A stretch of DNA of 6,896 nucleotides, taken from assembly GCA_964440285.1 (NCBI GenBank), contig CAYTRV010000126.1, positions 1 to 6,896 on the forward strand, read 5' to 3'. Every line of letters starts with the position of its first letter. Position 1 is the first letter of the stretch. This stretch comes from CALMEC01 sp964440285. GTDB lineage: Bacteria > Actinomycetota > Thermoleophilia > Miltoncostaeales > Miltoncostaeaceae. A program made the position numbers and the translations under genes. Positions 1-6,896 of this stretch are shown piece by piece. The notes under the pieces are model-generated. The model was not told the origin of the DNA and searched no databases. It worked only from the letters and a program-made list of their open reading frames with translations.

Positions 1-976
1 AGATGTGCACGAGCCCTTCGACACCGGGGAGGATCTCGACGAAGGCGCCGAACGTCACGACCTTGGTGACCTTGCCCGCCACGACGTCGCCCACCTGGTA
101 GGCCTCCACGACGCTCTGCCACGGGTCGGCCTGAGTCTGCTTGAGACCGAGGGAGATCCGCTGACGGTCACGATCGATGTCGAGCACCTTCACCTCGACC
201 CGGTCCCCGATCGCGAGCACCTCGGACGGGTGGTTGACATGCGTCCACGACAGCTCGGAGATGTGGATGAGCCCGTCGATGCCCTCCAGGTCCACGAACG
301 CCCCGAAGTCGACGATGTTCGAGATGATGCCCTCGACCACGGCGCCGGGCTGCAACTCGTCGAGGATCTTCTGACGCACCTCACGCCGCTCGTCCTCGAT
401 GACCGCGCGGCGGGACAGCACGACGTTGTTGCGGCTGCGGTTGAGCTCGATGACCTTGCACTCGAGCTCCTTGCCGAGGAACTCGTCGAGGTCCTGGACG
501 CGGCGGATGTCCACGAGCGACGCTGGCAGGAAGCCGCGGACGCCGAGGTCGAGGATGAGCCCGCCCTTCACGACCTCGATGACCTTGCCGGTCACCATCT
601 CGCTGTTGTTGGCGGCCTCCTCGATGCGCTTCCACGCGCGTTCGAACCGGGCGCGCTTCTTCGACAGGATCAGCCGGCCGTCCTGGTCCTCCTTCTGCAG
701 GACGAGCGCATCGACCACCTCGTTCAGCTCGACCTCGTCCGCGGGGTTGACGCTCTTGCGGATGGAGAGCTCGTTGGAGGGGATGACGCCCTCGCTCTTG
801 TAGCCGATGTCGACGAGAACTTCGTCCTTGTCGATCCGCACCACCTTCCCGCTGACGACGTCGCCCTCCTCGAACGACGGGAACGTCAGGTCGTAGTTCG
901 GGACGAGCTGCCCGTCGACCTCGATGTACTCGGGGCCGTCGAGCTCACGGACTGGGGCGTCGGATTCGGACTGCAT
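1..976 (-). CDS. rpsA: 30S ribosomal protein S1, 3' part cut off by the window edge
   Basis: S1 binds mRNA on the small ribosomal subunit and helps recruit and unfold messages for initiation. The visible 325 residues begin MQSESDAPVRELDGPEYIEV and contain tandem S1 (OB-fold) domains: about 37-106 (GDVVSGKV to RLILSKK), 124-191 (GKVIEVVKGGLILDLGVRGF), 209-278 (GIISNIVDFGAFVDLEGIDG, then HISELSW), and a fourth from about 296 (GKVTKVVTFGAFVE) that is cut by the edge. Actinobacterial S1 proteins are usually near 480-500 residues, so roughly a third is missing. The ATG at 976 is chosen because it gives the usual acidic N-terminal lead-in and has AAGGA at 988-992, eleven bases upstream, a slightly long spacing. 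A candidate promoter of its own lies in the 100-base gap after the thioredoxin-fusion gene. polA and rpsA are also close neighbours in mycobacteria. The opposite strand is open for over 1 kb here, but that is a GC-bias shadow. Confidence 0.97.
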   Translation of the reverse strand, partial: MQSESDAPVRELDGPEYIEVDGQLVPNYDLTFPSFEEGDVVSGKVVRIDKDEVLVDIGYKSEGVIPSNELSIRKSVNPADEVELNEVVDALVLQKEDQDGRLILSKKRARFERAWKRIEEAANNSEMVTGKVIEVVKGGLILDLGVRGFLPASLVDIRRVQDLDEFLGKELECKVIELNRSRNNVVLSRRAVIEDERREVRQKILDELQPGAVVEGIISNIVDFGAFVDLEGIDGLIHISELSWTHVNHPSEVLAIGDRVEVKVLDIDRDRQRISLGLKQTQADPWQSVVEAYQVGDVVAGKVTKVVTFGAFVEILPGVEGLVHI

Positions 977-1013
977 GTCGAGGGTTTTCCTTTTTGGGTG
1001 GCAGGAGTGAGCG

Positions 1014-1027
1014 GACCGCGTGCGGTC
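1014..1027. repeat. Perfect inverted repeat in the rpsA leader
   Basis: GACCGC-GT-GCGGTC is a perfect 6+6 base inverted repeat with a 2-base centre. It lies just downstream of the predicted rpsA transcription start, so it would form a short hairpin at the 5' end of the leader, or be an operator for a dimeric protein. S1 represses its own translation in E. coli, but no such link is shown for this element. Confidence 0.45.
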
Positions 1028-1036
1028 GATCCCATG

Positions 1037-1044
1037 AGTCTACC
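1037..1044 (-). promoter_or_regulatory. Candidate rpsA promoter -10 element
   Basis: Read on the minus strand this is GGTAGACT, with TAGACT as the -10 hexamer (1042-1037). A poor -35 candidate, TGGCGA (1065-1060), lies 17 bases upstream. Transcription would start near 1030, giving a leader of about 54 bases. The ten bases GGTAGACTCA are identical to those before the tRNA-Leu gene. This is inferred from sequence alone. Confidence 0.5.
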
Positions 1045-1076
1045 GTCGGGCGTCGAGCGTCGCCACCGCCCGGTCG

Positions 1077-1769
1077 CTACAGGTCGGCGGCGACCTCTTC
1101 GAGGATCGGACGGTCGAGGCGACCAGTGAGCGCGCGACGGACCCGGCCGTCGCCGCCGATCGCGATGACCGCCGGGACGCTCCTGACGGGCAGCCGCGCG
1201 GCGGCGGGTGTCCGCGTGAGGTCCACTCGCACGATCGATCGCGGGGCGGCGACCTCCTCGAGCTGCCTGGCGACCGGCTCGCATCGCGCGCATCCGGGCG
1301 CGGTGAGCACCACCAGCCAGGGTCCGGCCCCCTGCAGTCCGAGGTCGCCCCGGACGTCGTCGTCCGCCCCGCCCCGTGCGAGCAGCAGTCGGTAGATCTC
1401 GCAACCGACGCAGTAACCGGTGACGGCGGAGAAGAGCGCCACGACGCCGATGATGCCCACCACGATCCACGCGGCATTCCGGGCCCCTGCGAACGACAGG
1501 GCCAGGGCCACGGACAGTCCCACCGCCGCCATTCCCTGAGCGAAGCGCACCGGCGCGACGGGTTCGAGATCGCTGGCGGGCCGCGCGGCGAGCCTGAAGA
1601 GCAGGTTGACCGGCGAGTAGCGGGGGACCGCCAGCGCGACCAGTACGAGCGCAAGCGCCACCGCGACGGCCCAGCGGTCCTGGAACACGAGCGCCTCCAG
1701 GCTGATCACCCCGGTGACGGCCTGGGCAAAGCGGGGAAGATGCGGGTGAACCGCTGCCGGACGTGACAC
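1077..1769 (-). CDS. DUF4395 membrane domain fused to a thioredoxin-like domain
   Basis: This 230-residue protein joins two parts. Residues about 14-118 hold four hydrophobic segments (roughly 14-30, 33-49, 77-95, 100-117) ending in CVGCEIY (C120, C123), the cysteine motif I associate with DUF4395. Residues about 148-230 form a compact thioredoxin-like domain with CARC (C160, C163) and a VP (P199) in the cis-proline position. The arginine-rich loop 50-76 suggests, by the positive-inside rule, that both cysteine pairs and the C-terminus face the cytoplasm. Thiol-disulfide exchange at the membrane is therefore likely; the substrate is unknown. The thioredoxin part is short, near 80 residues. 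The GTG at 1769 has no Shine-Dalgarno sequence but lies six bases after a good -10 hexamer, which suggests a leaderless message. The gene sits between polA and rpsA, 63 bases after the polA stop. I am confident it is a gene and fairly confident of the domains, but not of a role. Confidence 0.85.
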   Translation of the reverse strand: MSRPAAVHPHLPRFAQAVTGVISLEALVFQDRWAVAVALALVLVALAVPRYSPVNLLFRLAARPASDLEPVAPVRFAQGMAAVGLSVALALSFAGARNAAWIVVGIIGVVALFSAVTGYCVGCEIYRLLLARGGADDDVRGDLGLQGAGPWLVVLTAPGCARCEPVARQLEEVAAPRSIVRVDLTRTPAAARLPVRSVPAVIAIGGDGRVRRALTGRLDRPILEEVAADL

Positions 1770-1770
1770 G

Positions 1771-1788
1771 CGGTAATTCTACCGAATT
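1771..1788. repeat. Two interlocked inverted repeats over the -10 box
   Basis: CGGTA-ATTC-TACCG (1771-1784) is a perfect 5+5 base inverted repeat centred on the -10 hexamer. It overlaps a second perfect repeat, AATTC-TACC-GAATT (1775-1788). Such symmetry over the -10 box is what an operator for a dimeric repressor looks like. No regulator is visible in the window, so the role is inferred. Confidence 0.45.
1776..1783 (-). promoter_or_regulatory. Candidate promoter -10 for the thioredoxin-fusion gene (leaderless)
   Basis: Minus-strand GGTAGAAT, with TAGAAT (1781-1776) as the -10 hexamer, ends six bases before the GTG at 1769. Transcription would begin at or next to the start codon. There is no purine-rich ribosome site in between, and I see no clear -35. 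The surrounding 60 bases are notably AT-rich for this window. Confidence 0.5.
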
Positions 1789-1832
1789 GCCACATATTTT
1801 CAGGATTATTCTGGAACGCGAGCGGGACGGTC

Positions 1833-4433
1833 TCAGGCCTTGGCCTCCAACCACGTCTCGCCGACTCCGACGTCGACGACGAGCGGCGGGTCGAGGTCGT
1901 ACGCGCCGACCATGGCCTCGCGCACGATCGCTGAGACGCGCGGCACCTCCTCGAGCGGGGTCTCCACGAGGAGCTCGTCGTGGATCTGCAGCACGAGCTT
2001 CGCCCGCAGCCCCTCGTCCCGCAGCGCCCGGTGGGCGCGGACCATGGCGACCTTGATGATGTCGGCCGCCGAGCCCTGGATCACGGTGTTCACCGCGAGC
2101 CGCTCACCCAGGTTGCGCTGCTGCACAGTACGCCCGAGAAGCTCGGGGATCGGGCGGCGCCGGCCGAGCAGGGTGGTGACGTGCCCGTCCTGCGCCGCCG
2201 CCGCGATCGTGGTGTCGATGAAGCTCCGGACCCGGGGGTACCGAGCGAGGTAGGTGTCGATGTAGGCCTGCGCCTCCTCCCGGTCGATGCCGAGCTGGTC
2301 GGACAGCCCGAACGCGCTGATGCCGTAGACGATCCCGAAGTTCACCGCCTTCGCTCGGTCGCGGGTGGTGCGGTCGACGTCGGCGGGGTCCATGCCGAAC
2401 ACCTCCGCGGCGGTCGCGCGGTGCACGTCCTCGCCCGCGCGGAACGCCGCGGCGAGCGTCGGCTCGCCGGAGCAGTGCGCGAGGATCCGCAGCTCCACCT
2501 GGCTGTAGTCGAAGCTCGCCAGCCGCCAGCCGTCACGGGCGATGAACGCGCCGCGGATCTCCCGGCCGATCGCCGTGCGGATCGGGATGTTCTGGAGGTT
2601 GGGGTTGACCGACGACAGCCGGCCGGTCTCGGCCACGGTCTGGTTGAACGTCGTGTGCAACCGCCCCTGCTCGTCGACGAGGTCGGGCAGGGCCGCGAGG
2701 TATGTGCTGTCGAGCTTGGTGAGCTCGCGGTACTCGCCGATCAGGGCGATGATCGGATGCCTGCCTTCCAAGAGACGCAGGACCTTGCGATCGGTCGACC
2801 ATCCGGTCTTGCCCTTGCGGAACGTCGGCAGTTCGAGGCGCTCGAACAGCACCTCACCGAGCTGCTTCGGCGAGTCGATGACGAACTCGCCGCCGGCGAG
2901 CTCCCAGATGCGGTCGCGGAGCTCGTCGGCGCGATCGCGGACACGTGCGGCGATCTCGCCGAGGCGGTGGGTGTCGAGCGCGACCCCCTCCCGTTCCATG
3001 TCGGCGAGGACCGAAACGAGCGGAAGCTCCACTTCGCGGAAGAGCGGGTCGAGGCCCTCACGCTGCAGCGCCTCCCGCTGCCGCTCGGCGATCGCGACGG
3101 TCGCTGCGACTGCGCGCACGGCCTGGTCGTCGGAGCCGGAGATGCCGATGCCGGCCTCGGCTGCGAGGTCCTCCAGGTCGTAGCCGCGGCGGCGCGGTTC
3201 GAGCAGGTAGGCGGCCACCATGGTGTCGTGCGACGGCACGAGCTCCACCGCCAGATCGCGCGGGAGGCCCTTGAAGTCGTGCGCGACCAGCGACGCGCCA
3301 CGGAGAGCTGCCGCGAGCTGAGCCGTGTCGAGATCGCCGGTGAACACGCCGGGCGGCTCGACGCAAACGGCCCAGCGATCGTCGGCGACGGCGAGCGCCA
3401 CCGGCGCGGTGCCGCCGTGGAGGCGCATCGACAGCTGCGCGGGTCCGCACTGCACAGCGTCGACCGTGATCGCCGTCGCGACCGGGGCCGCCACCGCGGG
3501 CGCGGAGGTGAGCTCGTCGAGTCGGCGGGCGAGGCTTCCGAACTCGAAGCGCCTGAAGAGCTCGTCGAGCGCCGCCCGGCGCGCCGGGCCGAGATCGAGG
3601 GGCGGCACCTCGTCGATCTCCAGCTCGAGCGGCACGGCGGTCTCGATGACCGAGAGGTCGCGCGACTGGCGCGCGTCCTCCGCCGCGGCGATGAGGTTCT
3701 CCTTGCGCTTCGGCGACTGCTCACCGGCGTGGGCGAGCACGCCCTCGAGGTCGCCGTACTTCTGGATGAGCTGTGAGGCGGTCTTCTCCCCGATGCCCGG
3801 GACGCCCTTCAGGTTGTCGGAGTTGTCGCCGACGAGGCCACGAAAATCGGTCATCGACTCGGGCCCGATGCCGTACCGCTCGACGACCTTCTCCGGCGTG
3901 TAGCGGGTGGTGTCGGTCACCCCGCGGCCGGTCGCGAGGACGCTGACCTGATCCGTGACGAGCTGGAAGGTGTCGCGGTCGCTCGTGAGGATCGTGACCC
4001 GCTCCCCCGCCTCCTCCCCGCGCCGTGCGAGCGTGCCGATGAGATCGTCCGCCTCGAAGCCGGTCAGCTCGGTGTTGACGAACCCGAACGCCTCCATGAG
4101 CGGCCGGAAGTGCGGCGCCTGCTCCTTGAGGAGGTCTGGGGTGGCGGCGCGACCGGCCTTGTACTCCGGGTACTGCTCGTGCCGAAAGGTCTTGCCGGGC
4201 GCGTCCCACGCCACGATCACCCGGCCCGGCCGCTCCTCCGCCACCACCTTCATCATCATCGCCGCGAGCCCGTAGAGGGCGTTGGTCGGGAAGCCGTCGC
4301 CGGTGGAGATCGTGTCCGGCAGCGCGAAGAACGCCCGGTACGCGAGGCTGTTCCCGTCGACGAGCATGAGGTCGCCGCCCGGGGCGGGTGGCGTGGGGAC
4401 GGCGGCGGGCGCCGCAGCGGGGGCATCGGGCAC
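1833..4433 (-). CDS. polA: DNA polymerase I
   Basis: PolA fills gaps and removes RNA primers in replication and repair. From the GTG at 4433 it has 866 residues, near the family's usual size. The N-terminal 5'-3' nuclease (to about 300) has LMLVDGNSLAYRAFF (D26), EADD (128-130), SDRD (151-154) and GDNSDNLKGVPGIGEKTA (from about 202). The middle 3'-5' exonuclease domain (about 320-470) is degenerate: the DxE pair is absent, HDFKG stands where active enzymes carry NxxxD, and the last catalytic aspartate is missing, so proofreading is probably lost. The polymerase domain keeps motif A DYSQVELR (D642), motif B RDRAKAVNFGIVYG (K695, F699, Y703) and motif C QIHDELL (D819, E820). Phe at 699 is typical of enzymes that discriminate against dideoxynucleotides. 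GTG 4433 is preferred because a -10-like hexamer ends six bases before it. The frame extends to an ATG at 4517, but that N-terminus is arginine-rich and runs through the divergent promoter region. The ATG at 4367 is the shorter alternative. Confidence 0.97.
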   Translation of the reverse strand: MPDAPAAAPAAVPTPPAPGGDLMLVDGNSLAYRAFFALPDTISTGDGFPTNALYGLAAMMMKVVAEERPGRVIVAWDAPGKTFRHEQYPEYKAGRAATPDLLKEQAPHFRPLMEAFGFVNTELTGFEADDLIGTLARRGEEAGERVTILTSDRDTFQLVTDQVSVLATGRGVTDTTRYTPEKVVERYGIGPESMTDFRGLVGDNSDNLKGVPGIGEKTASQLIQKYGDLEGVLAHAGEQSPKRKENLIAAAEDARQSRDLSVIETAVPLELEIDEVPPLDLGPARRAALDELFRRFEFGSLARRLDELTSAPAVAAPVATAITVDAVQCGPAQLSMRLHGGTAPVALAVADDRWAVCVEPPGVFTGDLDTAQLAAALRGASLVAHDFKGLPRDLAVELVPSHDTMVAAYLLEPRRRGYDLEDLAAEAGIGISGSDDQAVRAVAATVAIAERQREALQREGLDPLFREVELPLVSVLADMEREGVALDTHRLGEIAARVRDRADELRDRIWELAGGEFVIDSPKQLGEVLFERLELPTFRKGKTGWSTDRKVLRLLEGRHPIIALIGEYRELTKLDSTYLAALPDLVDEQGRLHTTFNQTVAETGRLSSVNPNLQNIPIRTAIGREIRGAFIARDGWRLASFDYSQVELRILAHCSGEPTLAAAFRAGEDVHRATAAEVFGMDPADVDRTTRDRAKAVNFGIVYGISAFGLSDQLGIDREEAQAYIDTYLARYPRVRSFIDTTIAAAAQDGHVTTLLGRRRPIPELLGRTVQQRNLGERLAVNTVIQGSAADIIKVAMVRAHRALRDEGLRAKLVLQIHDELLVETPLEEVPRVSAIVREAMVGAYDLDPPLVVDVGVGETWLEAKA

Positions 4434-4439
4434 GCGCCG

Positions 4440-4447
4440 AGGATACC
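4440..4447 (-). promoter_or_regulatory. Candidate polA promoter -10 (leaderless start)
   Basis: Minus-strand GGTATCCT, with TATCCT (4445-4440) as the -10 hexamer, ends six bases before the GTG at 4433. This is the same spacing as at the thioredoxin-fusion gene. GGGACG, 17 bases upstream, shares the GAC core of a -35 box. No Shine-Dalgarno sequence precedes the GTG. Confidence 0.45.
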
Positions 4448-4496
4448 GGCGCCCATCGGAAGCGTCCCGGCGAGCGCGGGCTGGACGCGGGCAGCG

Positions 4497-4504
4497 GGTA
4501 TGCT
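4497..4504 (+). promoter_or_regulatory. Candidate malic enzyme promoter -10
   Basis: GGTATGCT, with TATGCT as the -10 hexamer, lies about 34 bases before the TTG start and would give a leader of roughly 27 bases. No convincing -35 is visible. It points away from the polA element about 50 bases to the left, so the 104-base gap 4434-4537 is a divergent control region. Confidence 0.45.
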
Positions 4505-4526
4505 CCCGAGCGCCCATTTCTCCAGC

Positions 4527-4532
4527 AAGGAG
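4527..4532 (+). promoter_or_regulatory. Ribosome binding site that fixes the TTG start of the malic enzyme
   Basis: AAGGAG lies five bases before the TTG at 4538. This strong Shine-Dalgarno sequence is why that rare start is chosen over an in-frame ATG at 4388, which lies inside the opposing polA gene. Confidence 0.85.
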
Positions 4533-4537
4533 CAGCC

Positions 4538-5989
<1,452 letters not shown>

Positions 5990-6002
5990 CGCGTCGGATT
6001 CC

Positions 6003-6027
6003 GGGGGTCGCCGCGCGAGCGGCCCCC
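6003..6027 (+). terminator. Hairpin terminator after the malic enzyme, no U-tract
   Basis: GGGGGTCGC (6003-6011) pairs with GCGGCCCCC (6019-6027) around a seven-base loop, giving a nine-pair stem with one G-T pair. It starts 14 bases after the TAA. The following bases are AACCACCCCC rather than a T-run, so it is not a classical intrinsic terminator. Hairpins of this kind are common after high-GC genes. Confidence 0.65.
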
Positions 6028-6039
6028 AACCACCCCCGG

Positions 6040-6047
6040 GGTAGACT
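6040..6047 (+). promoter_or_regulatory. Candidate tRNA-Leu promoter -10
   Basis: GGTAGACT, with TAGACT (6042-6047) as the -10 hexamer, ends ten bases before the first base of the tRNA. The leader would be only a few bases before 5' processing. The ten bases GGTAGACTCA match the rpsA element exactly. I see no -35; the equivalent spot falls in the terminator hairpin. Confidence 0.5.
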
Positions 6048-6057
6048 CAACCCGCGC

Positions 6058-6140
6058 GGGGGTGTGGCGGAACGGTAGACGCGACGGTCTCAAACACCGT
6101 TGAGGGCAACCTCGTGTGGGTTCGACTCCCACCGCCCCCA
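6058..6140 (+). tRNA. tRNA-Leu (anticodon CAA)
   Basis: This class II tRNA of 83 bases reads UUG codons. The acceptor arm is GGGGGTG (6058-6064) with CGCCCCC (6133-6139) and discriminator A6140. The D arm is GCG...CGC with loop GAACGGTAGA. The anticodon stem is ACGGT/ACCGT around CTCAAAC, with anticodon CAA at 6091-6093. The long variable arm is GAGG-GCAA-CCTC, and the T arm is GTGGG-TTCGACT-CCCAC. All stems pair, with one G-T pair in the acceptor. The 3' CCA is not encoded, since TAC follows, so it must be added by the nucleotidyltransferase. All expected leucine features are present. Confidence 0.97.
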
Positions 6141-6506
6141 TACAAGCCTTCCCCTGCTAGCGGCGGTATTTTCGACGCTTGGAGAAGTACACGCGTTCGC
6201 CGTCCAAGTCCGCTCAAGACCGCCCTCTCCATCACTCCTCCCCCAACGTCGGGTCCCCCATCCGCTGCTTACGGGCCGTCGAGGCAGACAAGCGCAGCCT
6301 TGGGAATCCTCCTCGCGCGCGACGGGCTGGCGAGATGGGAACATCTGGGGCAGGGACCACTGTTCAGCTGGGCGGTCACGATCAGGTACGCTCACACCGA
6401 GGCCACGAGCCCCAACTTGCTGATCGAGTGGATGCGCCGGCGGGGGCCCAGGGTCCGCCGTGCACGTTCACAACAGGACTGACGACGCGCGAACGAAGGA
6501 GACTCC
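6141..6506. other. 366 bases without a convincing gene, downstream of tRNA-Leu
   Basis: Several frames stay open through here, but none has a ribosome site, codon use like the neighbours, or recognisable protein content. Those that cross the tRNA are the well-known false peptides of tRNA genes. The stretch holds a candidate promoter at 6385-6392 and the leader of the next gene. I see no terminator after the tRNA, no second tRNA, no integrase and no duplicated tRNA end. It may be plain spacer or a decayed gene. Confidence 0.6.
6385..6392 (+). promoter_or_regulatory. Candidate promoter -10 for the ABM-like gene
   Basis: GGTACGCT, with TACGCT (6387-6392) as the -10 hexamer, has a weak -35 candidate TTCAGC (6363-6368) 18 bases upstream. 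Transcription would start near 6399 and leave a leader of about 108 bases, long for this window. The same octamer also occurs by chance inside the malic enzyme gene at 5517-5524, so confidence is limited. Confidence 0.35.
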
Positions 6507-6824
6507 ATGCTCTGCTTCCTCACCGCTCGCCGGCTGAAGCCGGAAAGCTACGACCGCTTCCGCCAAGTCTGGGAGCCCGATGAGTGGCCGGCGGGCTTCC
6601 TGCGCGCCTACCACCTGCGCAACCCCCAGGACGAAGACCAGGTCATCTCCTTCGGGCTCTTCGAGGGCACGATGGAGGACTACCGAGGCCTGCGGGCGGA
6701 CCCGGCGGCCAGCCAGGCGGAGGACACGCGCCAGCGGGAGATGGCCGAGGTGGTGGACTCGGTGCTGCTCGACGGCGTCTTCGAGGTGATCGAGGAGGTG
6801 GTCCCGCCTCACCGGCGCGGCTGA
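6507..6824 (+). CDS. Small ABM-like (dimeric alpha/beta-barrel) protein of unknown function
   Basis: This 105-residue protein starts at ATG 6507 with AAGGAG (6496-6501) five bases before it. It runs MLCFLTARRLKPESYDRFRQ (strand, then helix), WEPDEWPAGFLRAYHLRNPQ (second strand), VISFGLFEGTMEDYRGLR (third strand and helix) and a C-terminal helix and strand ending VLLDGVFEVIEEVVPP. This strand-helix-strand-strand-helix-strand order, and the overall look, match small actinobacterial proteins of the antibiotic biosynthesis monooxygenase-like barrel fold, which work as dimers. I see no catalytic residue that would fix a reaction, no signal peptide and no membrane segment. It appears to be transcribed alone. 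It could be a small heme-degrading or quinone-forming monooxygenase relative, or a stress protein; I do not assign a function. Confidence 0.85.
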   Translation: MLCFLTARRLKPESYDRFRQVWEPDEWPAGFLRAYHLRNPQDEDQVISFGLFEGTMEDYRGLRADPAASQAEDTRQREMAEVVDSVLLDGVFEVIEEVVPPHRRG

Positions 6825-6839
6825 CCGCCGCCGCCGCCG
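6825..6839. repeat. Short CCG trinucleotide repeat
   Basis: Five perfect CCG units follow directly after the TGA of the ABM-like gene, and a less regular GC-rich run extends to 6847. This is a simple repeat with no visible role. Confidence 0.8.
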
Positions 6840-6863
6840 CGCCGCCCTTCAAGCCGGCTCGGC

Positions 6864-6878
6864 GCGAGAGAGTCTCGC
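6864..6878 (+). terminator. Possible hairpin terminator after the ABM-like gene
   Basis: GCGAGA-GAG-TCTCGC is a perfect 6+6 base inverted repeat with a three-base loop, 39 bases after the stop codon. There is no T-run after it, and the window ends 18 bases later. It could instead belong to a gene entering from the right. Confidence 0.35.
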
Positions 6879-6896
6879 TCTGCGGCGGATCAGCCC

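Noticed and set aside
5..1129. Open frame of 374 codons on the plus strand opposite rpsA
   Set aside because: Antisense shadow of a high-GC gene. The minus strand encodes clear S1 domains; the plus reading is rich in Asp, Val, Leu and Arg with no recognisable domain.
1980..3776. Open frame of 598 codons on the plus strand opposite polA
   Set aside because: The minus strand carries every PolA motif in this region. The plus reading is low-complexity Arg/Ala/Val/Glu with no ribosome site.
4434..4517. Upstream extension of polA to the ATG at 4517
   Set aside because: It would add 28 arginine-rich residues with no counterpart in the family that I recognise, and would overlap the promoter region of the malic enzyme.
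6114..6583. Plus-strand open frames starting within or just after the tRNA
   Set aside because: The first starts inside the tRNA gene. None has a ribosome site or recognisable content, and one runs into the ABM-like gene in another frame.
6825..6847. CCG-rich run after the last gene as a CRISPR or satellite array
   Set aside because: Only five perfect triplets and no spacers; this is simple-sequence GC-rich DNA.
6852..6859. AGCCGGCT palindrome near the right end
   Set aside because: An eight-base palindrome of G and C is expected by chance in DNA of this composition, and it has no context.

Overview
The window is high-GC bacterial chromosome that looks actinobacterial in the broad sense, though I cannot place it below phylum. 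The reasons are the strong GC bias at third codon positions, GTG and TTG start codons, a polA-rpsA neighbourhood as in mycobacteria and other Actinobacteria (where coaE usually follows rpsA), an actinobacterial-style S1 protein, and a DUF4395 membrane protein. It reads as housekeeping core genome. I see no insertion sequence, phage gene, CRISPR array or integrase.

Layout. The left two thirds is read leftwards from a divergent control region at about 4434-4537. First comes polA (DNA polymerase I, 1833-4433). Then comes a short gene for a four-helix DUF4395 membrane domain fused to a small thioredoxin-like domain (1077-1769). Last is rpsA (ribosomal protein S1, start at 976, running off the left edge). 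Rightwards from the same control region lies an ACT-domain malic enzyme (4538-5989), followed by a hairpin terminator and a class II tRNA-Leu with anticodon CAA (6058-6140). A stretch of about 366 bases without a convincing gene follows, then a small ABM-like alpha/beta-barrel protein (6507-6824). The last 70 bases hold a CCG repeat and a small hairpin.

Function. polA and rpsA serve replication/repair and translation, the tRNA serves UUG decoding, and the malic enzyme links the C4 dicarboxylate pool to pyruvate. The membrane-thioredoxin fusion is the least understood protein here; its two cysteine pairs suggest thiol-disulfide exchange at the inner face of the membrane.

Regulation. The most interesting pattern is that all six transcription units carry an octamer fitting GGTANN(C/A)T at a promoter-like position. 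In two of them (polA and the thioredoxin fusion) the hexamer ends exactly six bases before a GTG start with no Shine-Dalgarno sequence, which points to leaderless mRNAs. The malic enzyme and ABM-like genes instead have AAGGAG exactly five bases before their starts. No wholly new system is evident. The best leads are the fusion protein and the shared promoter grammar.
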